Source of the DNA: Ruegeria arenilitoris
GTDB lineage: Bacteria; Pseudomonadota; Alphaproteobacteria; Rhodobacterales; Rhodobacteraceae
Reading direction: 5' to 3'
Length of the DNA stretch: 64,000 bases
Assembly (NCBI RefSeq): GCF_013032855.1
Contig: NZ_WQDA01000002.1
Location: 248,001 to 312,000, forward strand
The position numbers and the translations under genes were made by a program. Numbering within the stretch: the stretch's first letter is position 1; the number at the start of each line of letters is the position of its first letter. Below are positions 40,185 through 49,613 of the stretch, piece by piece. The notes under the pieces were generated by a model that ran no database searches, was not told the origin of the DNA, and worked only from the letters and a program-made list of their open reading frames with translations.

Positions 40185-43100
40185 CGGGCTTAGTCAGCTG
40201 GGCCGCCGACAGGGCCCGAATGGTTCTGGCATTCATAGCCATCTCGCTGATCATCGGCGGGTTTGCCTATGTCAGCTTGCCCAAAGAAGGCGAACCGGAC
40301 ATCGAGATTCCGGCCCTGTTCGTGTCGGTTCAGTTTCCGGGCATTTCGGCCGAAGACAGTGAAAACCTGCTGATCAAGCCGATGGAAACCGAGCTTGCGG
40401 ATCTGGACGGCCTGAAGGAGATGACCGCCACCGCCGCCGAGGGCTATGCCGGGATCGCGCTTGAGTTCGACTTTGGCTGGGACAAGACAGCCATTACCGC
40501 TGACGTGCGCGACGCGATGAACAGCGCGCAGGCCGACTTCCCCGAAGGCGCCGAGCAATACACGCTGACCGAGATCAACTTCTCGGAATTCCCGATCGTC
40601 ATCGTGAACCTTTCGGGTGCCGTGCCCGAACGCACGATGGCGCGGGTCGCCAAGGACCTCCAGGATGAGCTAGAGGCGCTGGATTCGGTCCTTGAGGCCG
40701 GGATCGCCGGCAATCGCGATGAAATGCTGGAAGTGGTCATCGATCCGCTGCGGCTTGAGGCGTACAACGTCACCGCGGCCGAGCTGATCAACGTCGTGCA
40801 GAACAACAACCAGCTGATCGCCGCCGGTGAGGTCGAGACCGAACAGGGTGCGTTTTCGGTCAAGATTCCTTCGTCCTTCAAGACCGCACAGGATGTCTAC
40901 GGACTGCCGATCAAGGTCAATGGCGACCGGGTCGTGACCTTGGGCGAACTGGCCGAGATCAACTACACCTTCGAAGACCGCGAAGGGACCGCCCGGTTCA
41001 ACGGCGAACCGACCGTGGCGCTGCAGGTCGTCAAACGCAAGGGTTTCAACCTGATCGACACCGTGGCGCAGGTTAAAGAGACCGTTGCCAAGGCCGAGAC
41101 CAAGTGGCCGGCCGAGCTGCAGGCTGCCGTGAATGTCGGCACGTCGAATGACCAGAGCCGCATCGTCGGCTCGATGGTCAGCCAGCTGGAAGGTTCGGTC
41201 CTGACAGCCATCGCGCTTGTGATGATCGTGGTACTGGCTTCGCTGGGTACACGTGCGGCACTCCTGGTGGGCTTCGCGATTCCGACCTCGTTCCTGCTGT
41301 GTTTCGCATTCCTGGCCATCATGGGGGTCAGCATCTCGAACATCGTCATGTTCGGCCTGATCCTGGCCGTGGGGATGCTGGTCGATGGCGCCATCGTGGT
41401 CGTGGAGTATGCCGACAAACGCATCAAGGAAGGCGTCGGCCCGATGCACGCCTATGTCGAGGCAGCCCAGCGGATGTTCTGGCCCATCGTCTCGTCAACC
41501 GCTACGACGCTGTGCGCCTTTCTGCCCATGCTGTTCTGGCCGGGCATTCCGGGTGAATTCATGGGGATGCTGCCGGTCACGCTGATCTTCGTTCTGTCGG
41601 CCTCGCTGATCGTGGCGCTGATCTACCTGCCGGTGATGGGCGGTGTCTCGGGCCGGTTGAGCCGCGTGTTCGACCGCAGCTCGGATTGGTTGCGCGTGCG
41701 GACACCGTGGTGGGTGCGTGCCGTTATGGTTCCACCCTCGGTCTACATGATCTTCCTGGGCGCAATGCAGCTGCTCAACCCCACGTATCTGCTGCCGGAA
41801 GGCGCAGGCGGTGGGTTCTTGCTGGGCGCGGTTCTGTTCCTGTTCGGCGCCTTCGCCGGATCGGTCACGCTGAGCGCAGCCCGGATCGAGCGCAAGCCGG
41901 ACGAACGTGTCCACACGGCCAAGGAACATACGCCCTTCGGCTATGTCATCAAATTCCTCGTCGGCAATCCGATCATGCCGATCGTCTCGATCGTGGCAGT
42001 AGGCTTTGCGGTGATGACGGTGATGACCATGTACGGTCAGAACAACCGCGGTGTTGAATTCTTCGTCGAAAGCGAGCCGGAACAGGCCACCGCCTATGTC
42101 CGCGCACGGGGCAACCTGTCGCTGGCCGAAAAGGACGCGCTGGTTTTCGAGGCCGAACAGGTGATCAGCCAGCATCCGGCAGTGATCAACGTGTTCTCGT
42201 TCGCCGGTGAAGGCGGCCTGAACCAGAACAACGGTGGGGCGCAGGCTCCGGCGGACACGGTGGGCCGCGTGCAGTTCGAGATCATCCCGTGGGAGGATCG
42301 CCCGAACGTGTCAGAACCTGTCGCTGGCGGATTGTTCGATAAGCACACCGTCGCGCCCGAGTATGACGGCGATTTCGTGATCGAGCAGTTGAACGCCGAG
42401 CTTGCCAAGCTGCCGGGTTTCGTTGTCGAGATCCTGCCGCTGGAACAAGGTCCGGCCTCGGCTAAGCCCGTGCACCTGCGGATCAAGGGCGACAACTGGG
42501 ATGACCTGACCCGCGCCACACTGACCGCGCGCGAGGTGTTTGAAAACACCCCGGGCCTGATCAAGATCGAGGACACCCTGCCCTTGCCCGGTATCGACTG
42601 GCAGATCGACGTCGACGTGGCCAAGGCAGGACGGTTCGGGGCCGACGTGGCAACCGTGGGCGCGATGGTGCAGTTGGTGACCCGTGGCATCCTGCTGGGC
42701 GAAATGCGCCCCGAAAGCGTGGATGAAGAAATCGAGATCCGCGTCCGCCTGCCCGATCAGGATCGGGTCCTGTCCACGTTGGATACGCTCAAGGTGCGTA
42801 CTCCGGACGGGCTGGTGCCCTTGTCGAACTTCATCACCCGCAAACCGGTGGCAAAGCTGGCCGAAATCAACCGCGTGGATCAAGAGCGCTATTACGACGT
42901 CAAGGCCGACGTGGAGTCCGGCCTGAGCAAAGTGGTGATCGACACCCCGGACGGAGAACAGCGGCTGGCCGTGGTGCGCGAAGTGACCGAAGGCTCGGAA
43001 CCTGAAGGTGCGACGATCAACGGCGCGGATGGTACGGCCTATACTCTGGTTCAGTTGACCGGTGAGGACAGCTTGCAGGAGGTGCAGGCCGCCATTGATG

Positions 43101-43969
43101 ACGGCGACGCCCGCCTGACGCTGATCAACCCGAACGAGCGGATCGCGGTACTGACCGAGTGGCTGGACACTCAGCCCTTTGCCAACACGATCACCTGGGA
43201 ATGGACCGGAGACCAGGAAGACCAAGCCGAGAGCCAGGCCTTCCTCTCCAGCGCCTTTCTGGCCGCGCTGGGTCTGATGTTCGTGATCCTGTTGGCGCAG
43301 TTCAACTCGTTCTACAACTCGGTGCTGGTGCTGCTGGCGGTGGTTCTGTCCACCACCGGGGTGCTGATCGGGATGATGGTGATGCAACAGCCCTTCTCGA
43401 TCATCATGACCGGCACCGGCATCGTGGCGCTGGCGGGGATCGTGGTGAACAACAACATCGTTCTGATCGACACCTATCAGGAATACAGCCGCTACATGCC
43501 CCGGATCGACGCCATCGTGCGCACGGCCGAGGCGCGGATCCGTCCGGTTCTGCTGACCACGCTGACCACGATGGCGGGCCTGACGCCGATGATGTTCGGC
43601 CTGTCACTGGACTTCATCAACGGCGGCTATTCGATCAATAGCCCCACCGCGCTGTGGTGGAAACAGCTGGCGACGGCGGTGGTGTTCGGCCTGGGCATCG
43701 CCACGGTTCTGACCCTGATCGTGACGCCCTCGTTCCTGGCGTTGCGGGTGTGGGTGACCACTTATGCCATATGGCTGGGCCGGCTTCTGGCGCGGGTCAC
43801 CGCGGGCAAGTCGAGCCAGATCGCCCGCGACATGGCCATTGGTAGCACCGCCCGCCAGATGCAGGCAACCGAGATCATCTGGACCGAAGAACCGGACCGC
43901 CCGGATGGGACCGCTGCCGAGGGCCAGGACGAAACGCCGCCGGGCGCGCCCTTGAAAGCGGCAGAGTAA
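40181..43969 (+). CDS. RND efflux permease (HAE1-like) with extra membrane hairpin
   Basis: A 1262-residue proton-driven pump; normal members are about 1020-1050 residues. Normal features are the N-terminal helix, the periplasmic porter domains, and GMLVDGAIVVVEYADKR in the fourth helix. Additional sequence lies at about residues 490-595, between helices 6 and 7: two hydrophobic stretches (around VMVPPSVYMIFLGAMQLL and FLLGAVLFLFGAFAGS) that could form an extra helix pair. There is also a longer acidic C-terminal tail. Substrate unknown. Translated with the adaptor by a four-base overlap; no outer-membrane channel gene is nearby. Confidence 0.93.
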   Translation: MTGLVSWAADRARMVLAFIAISLIIGGFAYVSLPKEGEPDIEIPALFVSVQFPGISAEDSENLLIKPMETELADLDGLKEMTATAAEGYAGIALEFDFGWDKTAITADVRDAMNSAQADFPEGAEQYTLTEINFSEFPIVIVNLSGAVPERTMARVAKDLQDELEALDSVLEAGIAGNRDEMLEVVIDPLRLEAYNVTAAELINVVQNNNQLIAAGEVETEQGAFSVKIPSSFKTAQDVYGLPIKVNGDRVVTLGELAEINYTFEDREGTARFNGEPTVALQVVKRKGFNLIDTVAQVKETVAKAETKWPAELQAAVNVGTSNDQSRIVGSMVSQLEGSVLTAIALVMIVVLASLGTRAALLVGFAIPTSFLLCFAFLAIMGVSISNIVMFGLILAVGMLVDGAIVVVEYADKRIKEGVGPMHAYVEAAQRMFWPIVSSTATTLCAFLPMLFWPGIPGEFMGMLPVTLIFVLSASLIVALIYLPVMGGVSGRLSRVFDRSSDWLRVRTPWWVRAVMVPPSVYMIFLGAMQLLNPTYLLPEGAGGGFLLGAVLFLFGAFAGSVTLSAARIERKPDERVHTAKEHTPFGYVIKFLVGNPIMPIVSIVAVGFAVMTVMTMYGQNNRGVEFFVESEPEQATAYVRARGNLSLAEKDALVFEAEQVISQHPAVINVFSFAGEGGLNQNNGGAQAPADTVGRVQFEIIPWEDRPNVSEPVAGGLFDKHTVAPEYDGDFVIEQLNAELAKLPGFVVEILPLEQGPASAKPVHLRIKGDNWDDLTRATLTAREVFENTPGLIKIEDTLPLPGIDWQIDVDVAKAGRFGADVATVGAMVQLVTRGILLGEMRPESVDEEIEIRVRLPDQDRVLSTLDTLKVRTPDGLVPLSNFITRKPVAKLAEINRVDQERYYDVKADVESGLSKVVIDTPDGEQRLAVVREVTEGSEPEGATINGADGTAYTLVQLTGEDSLQEVQAAIDDGDARLTLINPNERIAVLTEWLDTQPFANTITWEWTGDQEDQAESQAFLSSAFLAALGLMFVILLAQFNSFYNSVLVLLAVVLSTTGVLIGMMVMQQPFSIIMTGTGIVALAGIVVNNNIVLIDTYQEYSRYMPRIDAIVRTAEARIRPVLLTTLTTMAGLTPMMFGLSLDFINGGYSINSPTALWWKQLATAVVFGLGIATVLTLIVTPSFLALRVWVTTYAIWLGRLLARVTAGKSSQIARDMAIGSTARQMQATEIIWTEEPDRPDGTAAEGQDETPPGAPLKAAE

Positions 43970-43978
43970 AACGACGAA

Positions 43979-44007
43979 GGGCCGGCAATCGCCGGCCCAA
44001 TTTCTTT
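43979..44007 (+). terminator. Terminator after the RND operon
   Basis: A perfect 8-bp stem (43979-43986 with 43991-43998, loop AATC), then AATTTCTTT. It lies ten bases past the permease stop. The convergent ABC gene ends 20 bases beyond it. Confidence 0.85.
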
Positions 44008-44026
44008 GTCCGCAACCCAATATCCG

Positions 44027-45850
44027 TCAGGCCGCCTGCGTATCCGATTGCTGGCGGTTCCACAGCTGGGCATAACGCCCTTCACGGCGCAGCAACTCGT
44101 CGTGGGTGCCCCGCTCGATGATCTCGCCCTTTTCCAGAACGACGATCTGGTCGGCCTCGGCGATCGTGCTCAGGCGGTGGGCGATGGTGATCACCGTGCG
44201 CCCCTCGCCTGCGCGGGCCAGGGCATCCTTGATGTCCTGCTCGGTGTCGGTATCCAGCGCGCTGGTGGCCTCGTCCAACAGCAGGATCGGCGGGTTCTTC
44301 AACAGCGTCCGCGCAATGCCCACGCGCTGCTTCTCGCCGCCTGACAGCTTCAGGCCACGCTCACCCACCTTGGTCTCGTACCCCTCGGGCAGAGAGGTGA
44401 TAAAGTCGTGGATCTGGGCGGCCTTTGCGGCGGCTTCGACATCGGACTGCGAGGCCCCCTCGCGGCCATAGGCGATGTTGTACCGGATCGTATCGTTGAA
44501 CAGCACCGTATCCTGCGGCACCACGCCGATGGCGGCGTGCAGGCTTTCCTGCGTCACGTCGCGCACATCCTGCCCGTCGATCCGCAACGCGCCCTGGGTC
44601 ACGTCGTAGAACCGGAACAGCAACCGCCCGATGGTGGATTTGCCCGAGCCGGTCGCGCCCACGATGGCAACGGTCTGCCCCCCCGGCACCACCAGAGAGA
44701 CGCCGCGCAGGATCTCGCGGTCCGGGTCATAGCCGAAATGCACATCGTCCAGTTCGACCCGGCCTTCGGTAATCTGCAGCGGTTTGGCGTCTGGCTTGTC
44801 CACTACCTCGGCCGGCTGCTCCAGCAGCTGGAACATCTGGCCCATATCAACCAAGGCCTGCCGGATCTCGCGATAGACGGTGCCCAGAAAGTTCAACGGC
44901 ACGGTGATCTGGATCATGTAGGCGTTGACCATCACGAAATCGCCCACCGTCAACTGCCCGTTCTGAACGCCGATCGCGGCCAGAACCATCACTCCGATCA
45001 GGCCACAAGTGATCAGGAAGGACTGACCAAAATTCAGGAAGGCCAGCGAGTATGCCGTTTTCAACGCGGCCTGCGCATAGGCCTTCATCGACACGTCATA
45101 TCGTTCAGCTTCGCGCCGTTCGGCGTTGAAATACTTGACGGTTTCGAAATTCAGCAGGCTGTCGATGGCGCGCTGGTTGGCCTCGGTATCCTGGTCATTC
45201 ATCTCGCGCCGCAGCTTCACGCGCCATTCGGTGACCGTGAAGGTGAACCAGATGTACAGCGCGATGGTGACGGCCACCACGACCAGGTACCAGACGTCGA
45301 ACAGCCACATCAGAACCACCGCCACCAGCAGCAGTTCAAGGATCAGAGGGCCGATCGAAAACAGGAGAAAGCGCAGCAGGAACTCCACGCCCTTGACCCC
45401 GCGCTCGATGATCCGGCTGAGGCCGCCCGTCCGGCGGGTCACATGATAGCGCATCGAGAGCTGGTGGATGTGCTGGAAGGTTTCCAGCGCCAGCGCCCGC
45501 AGCGCGCGTTGCCCCACCGGCGCGAACAGCGCATCGCGCAACTGCTGGAACCCCACCGTCATCATCCGCGCCACGCCATAGGCCACGGTCAGCCCTACGG
45601 CGCCCAGCGCCAAAGGCGGCACGCCCTCGCCCGCCAACGCGTCAACCGCGCCTTTGTACAGGATCGGCGTATAGACCGCGATCAACTTCGCCAGAACCAG
45701 CATGGCCATCGCGAAGACCACCCGCCGTTTGACCCACGGCTCATCTTCGGGCCACAGGTACGGAGCCACTTTTCGGATAGTCAGCCAACCCGACTTGCGT
45801 TCGTCCATCTGTGGCATGTCTGCGGAATGCATAGGCGCAAGTCTTCTCAT
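44027..45850 (-). CDS. Atm1-type ABC exporter
   Basis: A 607-residue half-transporter with six helices (about 40-330) and an ATPase. Walker A GATGSGKSTIGRL, signature LSGGEKQRVGIARTLL and Walker B ILLLDEATSALD are intact. The opening WLTIRKVAPYLWPEDEPWVK and REIRQALVDMGQMFQLL are typical of the Atm1/HMT1 group, which exports glutathione-linked or iron-sulfur-related compounds. The start is uncertain: ATG at 45850, 45832 or 45817 all lack a strong RBS. Confidence 0.92.
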   Translation of the reverse strand: MRRLAPMHSADMPQMDERKSGWLTIRKVAPYLWPEDEPWVKRRVVFAMAMLVLAKLIAVYTPILYKGAVDALAGEGVPPLALGAVGLTVAYGVARMMTVGFQQLRDALFAPVGQRALRALALETFQHIHQLSMRYHVTRRTGGLSRIIERGVKGVEFLLRFLLFSIGPLILELLLVAVVLMWLFDVWYLVVVAVTIALYIWFTFTVTEWRVKLRREMNDQDTEANQRAIDSLLNFETVKYFNAERREAERYDVSMKAYAQAALKTAYSLAFLNFGQSFLITCGLIGVMVLAAIGVQNGQLTVGDFVMVNAYMIQITVPLNFLGTVYREIRQALVDMGQMFQLLEQPAEVVDKPDAKPLQITEGRVELDDVHFGYDPDREILRGVSLVVPGGQTVAIVGATGSGKSTIGRLLFRFYDVTQGALRIDGQDVRDVTQESLHAAIGVVPQDTVLFNDTIRYNIAYGREGASQSDVEAAAKAAQIHDFITSLPEGYETKVGERGLKLSGGEKQRVGIARTLLKNPPILLLDEATSALDTDTEQDIKDALARAGEGRTVITIAHRLSTIAEADQIVVLEKGEIIERGTHDELLRREGRYAQLWNRQQSDTQAA

Positions 45851-45908
45851 GTCTGACCCGGAAAGCTTCGAGGCCGGGCGAAAACCCGGCCCCGCAAGAC
45901 CTAAGCCT

Positions 45909-47324
45909 TTATTCCGGGATGGTGAAGACCTGGCCCGGATAAATCAGGTCGGGGTCGCGGATCAGGTCGCGGTTCGCATCGAACAAGCGGACATACAGAA
46001 CACCGTCGCCAAAACGCTCTCGCGAGATCGCCCACAGGGTATCGCCCTTTTGCACGGTAACGGACCGGATCGGCGTGCTCTGGTCGGCGCCCGGCACCGC
46101 ATCCTGCGCCTCGGCCGCCTGCAGAACTTCAACCGGCTCGCGCTTGAACGGCGTTTCCAGACGGCTCAGCACCGTTCCGTCCGTGTCGACTTCGTCAACG
46201 CGCAGCGTATAGACACCGGGATCGACTTCTTGGATTTCCCCGCGCCAATCACCGTCCTGCCCTGGCGTGATATCGGCCACCAGCTTGTTGTTCAGATAGA
46301 GCCGAACCGCAGCACCCTCGGACACACGGCCGGACAATTGGACATCGCCAGCGTCGGAATAGCCGATCGTATCAAGCGCAACCTGCTCGGGCGACGCGTC
46401 TTCGGACGACGGCGACTGGACAAGCTCAACCCCTTCCTCACCGGACCGCAAAACGGCCACCTGCTGGCTTTCGCTGGATTGAGTCTCGGTCGTGGCCTCG
46501 GGTGAGGTTGCTTCTTCGTCCTGCGCCCCGGAAACGGTCTCGTCCGCTTGCGCGACCTCGGTGTCCTCTGCGACTGCGGCCGCAGACGGCTGTTCCGCCG
46601 TTTCGTCCTGCGCTTCGGTGTCCGTGCTGGCGACTTGCTCGTCCTTAGCGGGTGGCGCAGGCGGCTTGGGCAACGCGGCAATCAGATAGTCATCCGATTG
46701 CGCAGACCGGGTACCGTCACCGGCTTCAAGAACCAGACCTCGCGCGGCCTCGCTGAAGGGGATGGTGACGAACTCGGCGAACTGGCCGCTGCCATCGACC
46801 GTGAAGCTGTGGATCGGCTCGCCATCCAGCAGGATACGAATTTGACTGCCCGGGTCGCCTTTGCCGGACAGCAGCGCATTGCCGTCGGGCTCCACGAATA
46901 TCTGGTCGAGCGTCGGAGCAGTTGCGGCCGCGTTAGCCTCGGGTGTGGGAGCAGCCTCTGCCGGCTGTTCTTCAACCGTCGCGTCCTGCGCAGTCTGCTC
47001 GTCGGTCGCAGTTTTCTCTTCGGCTTCCGACGCGGTTGCTTCTTCGGTCTCGGTCGAGGTCTGAACCTCGTCCGCGTTGTCAGTTTCCGCAACGACCTGC
47101 GAGTCCTCTGCATCCGGGCTTGGTGCCGGTGCAGCGGCTGGCTCAGTCGTCTCTTCGCTGGCGCTTTCGGCGACGGCCTCTTCCGTAGTGGACTGTTCAG
47201 ACTGCGGCGCAGGACCGAAGACACCCGAAAGATACAAGCCCCCGGCGCCAATCACAGCCAAGATACCCGCAAGGATACCCCAGACGAATGCACCCGACCT
47301 ACCGCTTCCCGATTTGGCGTCCAT
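45909..47324 (-). CDS. LysM protein with acidic low-complexity stalk
   Basis: A 471-residue envelope protein. An N-terminal membrane helix (GAFVWGILAGILAVIGAGGL) is followed by a Glu/Ala/Thr-rich acidic stalk (about 40-145). Then two beta-rich domains (LDQIFVEPDGNALLSGKGDP, VALDTIGYSDAGDVQLSGRV) are separated by a second acidic linker. A C-terminal LysM (SVTVQKGDTLWAISRERFGD) binds peptidoglycan. It probably links the membrane to the wall. A divergent promoter region of 126 bases separates it from the LOG gene. Confidence 0.9.
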   Translation of the reverse strand: MDAKSGSGRSGAFVWGILAGILAVIGAGGLYLSGVFGPAPQSEQSTTEEAVAESASEETTEPAAAPAPSPDAEDSQVVAETDNADEVQTSTETEEATASEAEEKTATDEQTAQDATVEEQPAEAAPTPEANAAATAPTLDQIFVEPDGNALLSGKGDPGSQIRILLDGEPIHSFTVDGSGQFAEFVTIPFSEAARGLVLEAGDGTRSAQSDDYLIAALPKPPAPPAKDEQVASTDTEAQDETAEQPSAAAVAEDTEVAQADETVSGAQDEEATSPEATTETQSSESQQVAVLRSGEEGVELVQSPSSEDASPEQVALDTIGYSDAGDVQLSGRVSEGAAVRLYLNNKLVADITPGQDGDWRGEIQEVDPGVYTLRVDEVDTDGTVLSRLETPFKREPVEVLQAAEAQDAVPGADQSTPIRSVTVQKGDTLWAISRERFGDGVLYVRLFDANRDLIRDPDLIYPGQVFTIPE

Positions 47325-47450
47325 GTTTTTTCCTTCACTCCGCAGCGCAAATGCCTTGACTCAAAAGCTTTCCGCCGAACGGTTGAGCCAATTTACCAAT
47401 CCCGCTATCACGGGTCAAAACCTCTGACACAACCCCGGAGTCGCTGTTTG

Positions 47451-48002
47451 ATGTCCCAGAAATCGATCTGTGTGTATTGCGGGTCACGCAATGGCGCGAA
47501 TTCGGCCTACACAAAGGCCGCAGGCACCTTTGGACGGCTGCTGGCCGCCGAGGGCTGGCGGCTGGTCTACGGTGCGGGTGACGTGGGCCTGATGGGTGAA
47601 GTCGCCCGGGCCACGCAAGCGGCCGGAGGCGAAACCTTCGGCGTGATACCGGTTCATCTGCTCCGGCGGGAAGTGGGAAAAACAGATCTGACGCGTTTTG
47701 TGGTCACCGAAACGATGCACGAGCGCAAGAAAGTCATGATCATGAATGCGGATGCCGTGGTCGTGCTGCCCGGCGGACCCGGGTCGTTGGACGAGTTGTT
47801 CGAGGCACTGACCTGGCGCCAGTTGGGCCTGCATGACAAACCCATTCTGGTGATGAATGTGGACGGATACTGGGACGCGCTTCACACGCTTTTGGATCAG
47901 GTGATCGACGCAGGTTTTGCGGATGCCTCCTTGGCCCGTTTCATTACCTGGGTCGACGACGCCGAGTCCGCGATGGACGAATTGCGCAAGTTATTGAAAT
48001 AA
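47451..48002 (+). CDS. LOG-family cytokinin riboside 5'-monophosphate phosphoribohydrolase-like protein
   Basis: A 183-residue Rossmann-type protein, TIGR00730 group. Members hydrolyse AMP-type nucleotides to base and ribose 5-phosphate. Key motifs are ICVYCGSRNG, YGAGDVGLMGEVA, TMHERKKVMI, and PGGPGSLDELFEA. The last is the PGGxGTxxE nucleotide motif with Ser in place of Thr. The start ATG at 47451 opens CVYCGS. A bidirectional hairpin follows the stop. Confidence 0.93.
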   Translation: MSQKSICVYCGSRNGANSAYTKAAGTFGRLLAAEGWRLVYGAGDVGLMGEVARATQAAGGETFGVIPVHLLRREVGKTDLTRFVVTETMHERKKVMIMNADAVVVLPGGPGSLDELFEALTWRQLGLHDKPILVMNVDGYWDALHTLLDQVIDAGFADASLARFITWVDDAESAMDELRKLLK

Positions 48003-48008
48003 TAGGCG

Positions 48009-48033
48009 TCACGGGCGGCTTCCCCGCCCGTGA
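48009..48033. terminator. Bidirectional hairpin between convergent genes
   Basis: A perfect 10-bp stem (48009-48018 with 48024-48033, five-base loop). It lies between the stops of the LOG gene and the host-attachment gene and could end both. No long T run follows on either side. Confidence 0.55.
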
Positions 48034-48050
48034 GTCCCGAACTAGCTAGA

Positions 48051-48512
48051 TCAGGCGGTCGAGGTGCGCAGTTGGCGTTGCAGCACCTTTTCGACCTTGT
48101 GCAGTGGATGATTGGTCAGGGTCTTGTCGACTTCGGCTACGACTTTGGCCAGAACTTCGCTGTGAAGGCGCCGGCGCAGCAGGCCCAGGACCTGTGGGCT
48201 GGCAACCAGAACAAGCCGCTTGTACGCGCCCTTCAGCCCTTTTTTGTTGAGCAGGTTGGCCACATCCTGGACGAACAGGGATTTGGCGTGAGTGCGCCAG
48301 GTGTCTTCTTCCACCGCAGATTTCTGGTTCGGCCCGGTATCATTTCGCCGTCCCGCCCGATCCGAGGGCTTGCTCCGCGCGGCGAGATGATCATGTTCCT
48401 CAACTGATACGACCACCAGATTGGGGTTCTCGGCATCCGTCACGTTTTCAGTGAACAGTGCTTTTTCCCCGTCGGCGATGATGACCCAAGTACCCTGTGC
48501 AAGTGCGACCAT
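48051..48512 (-). CDS. Host-attachment (BaeRF-like) family protein
   Basis: A 153-residue protein of the family described as required for attachment to host cells (Host_attach), which relates to release-factor eRF1-like folds. It starts MVALAQGTWVIIADGEKAL, after a good GGGAG. A segment KSLFVQDVANLLNKKGLKGA and RLVLVASPQVLGLLRRRL are family-like, and the middle (DRAGRRNDTGPN) is charged and probably flexible. Its role in free-living bacteria is not known. The upstream 216-base spacer to the phosphoesterase gene has no other gene I can support. Confidence 0.82.
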   Translation of the reverse strand: MVALAQGTWVIIADGEKALFTENVTDAENPNLVVVSVEEHDHLAARSKPSDRAGRRNDTGPNQKSAVEEDTWRTHAKSLFVQDVANLLNKKGLKGAYKRLVLVASPQVLGLLRRRLHSEVLAKVVAEVDKTLTNHPLHKVEKVLQRQLRTSTA

Positions 48513-48728
48513 TGCGATCTCCCGTTGTGGTTTTCGTGGCCGTCCCCCGCCCGAACAAGAACAGCCAACATCTTGCACCCACGGCACAATTTGGCAGCTA
48601 TTCCCTCATTGTTTTGGTTTTGGCGGTTCTCTCCTCCCGCAACTAACAGCTAATCACTCTTTGGCGTCTTGCAACGGCGCATGCGCGCAAAAGTTGACGT
48701 ATCGGCAAGTTTCCACCCGAAGCGCAGA

Positions 48729-49610
48729 TCAGGCCGAAATTTCGACAAGCGTAATCTCGGGTGTAACACCAAACCGGACCGGAAGGATCGAGCACCCAAT
48801 GCCGCCGGAAACTACCAGATCCTTTCCACCTTCGCGCACCGGGCCGTAGGCATAGCGATTGCCAAACAGCGAGGGCACCACGGGCGACCACCCAAACAGT
48901 CTGATTTGACCACCATGCGTGTGACCGGACAGTGTCAAGGCAACGCGATCTGGCACTTGGGGAAATATGTCCGGTTCATGCGCCATCAGGATGACGGGCG
49001 CGTCATCGGTAATCTGCCGCAACGTGCCGGACAGATCGTCCAGGCCGCGGTATCGCCCATTGCCCTCCACGATGGCCAGTTGGTCTTCGAGGCCCGCCAG
49101 CCAGATTCCCGGACCATCCAGTTTCTGCGCAGAATTGGATAGGACCGGGATGCCACTCGCGGCCAACGCATCGGCATATAAGTTGGGCCCACCGCCCCGG
49201 CGTTGAGCGGCCGTATCATCCCACCAGTCATGGTTTCCCAGCACCGCGAAAACCCCATGGCGCGCGGTCAGTCCGGCAAGAACCGGGGTGATGTCCGCCA
49301 TCGCGACAGGTTTCGAAACCATCCTGTGGCTGGCGGTGAAATCCCCCAGCAGCAAGACCAGATCGGCATCCAGCGCATTTGTGCGCCTTACGACCTGCTT
49401 GATACGCTTTACGGTAACGAATGGCTCGCCGGCATGAAGGTCGGCGATGACCGCGATCCGCAGCGGAGGCGCCGTCCAGTCCGCGCGCTTGAGCTTCCAT
49501 TTGCGAACCCGCAGCCGCATAGCCGGTTCGATAAAGAACCCGTACAGCGAAACAACAAGGCCTGCCAGCGTCACCGCCAGCAGGCCCTTGATGAACCCTC
49601 GTCGGGTCAA
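48729..49610 (-). CDS. Exported metallophosphoesterase
   Basis: A 293-residue calcineurin-type phosphoesterase. The N-terminus TRRGFIKGLLAVTLAG has a twin-arginine-like signal or membrane anchor. Metal-binding motifs are IADLHAGEPF, LGDF, LGNHDWWDD, MAHEPDIFP and LSGHTHGGQIRLFG. This pattern matches YaeI/YkuE-type lipid-linked phosphatases such as UDP-diacylglucosamine-type enzymes. The substrate is unknown. It starts three bases before the sodB stop, so it probably forms an operon with sodB. Confidence 0.93.
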   Translation of the reverse strand: MTRRGFIKGLLAVTLAGLVVSLYGFFIEPAMRLRVRKWKLKRADWTAPPLRIAVIADLHAGEPFVTVKRIKQVVRRTNALDADLVLLLGDFTASHRMVSKPVAMADITPVLAGLTARHGVFAVLGNHDWWDDTAAQRRGGGPNLYADALAASGIPVLSNSAQKLDGPGIWLAGLEDQLAIVEGNGRYRGLDDLSGTLRQITDDAPVILMAHEPDIFPQVPDRVALTLSGHTHGGQIRLFGWSPVVPSLFGNRYAYGPVREGGKDLVVSGGIGCSILPVRFGVTPEITLVEISA

Positions 49611-49613
49611 GAG

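Noticed and set aside
42311..43387. 358-codon antisense frame in the RND permease gene
   Set aside because: Composition rich in His/Gln/Arg, no motifs, shadow of the pump gene.
46300..47250. Repeat array or CRISPR-like pattern in the LysM gene
   Set aside because: The repeats are codon-level Glu/Ala/Thr low complexity in a coding frame, without fixed repeats and spacers.
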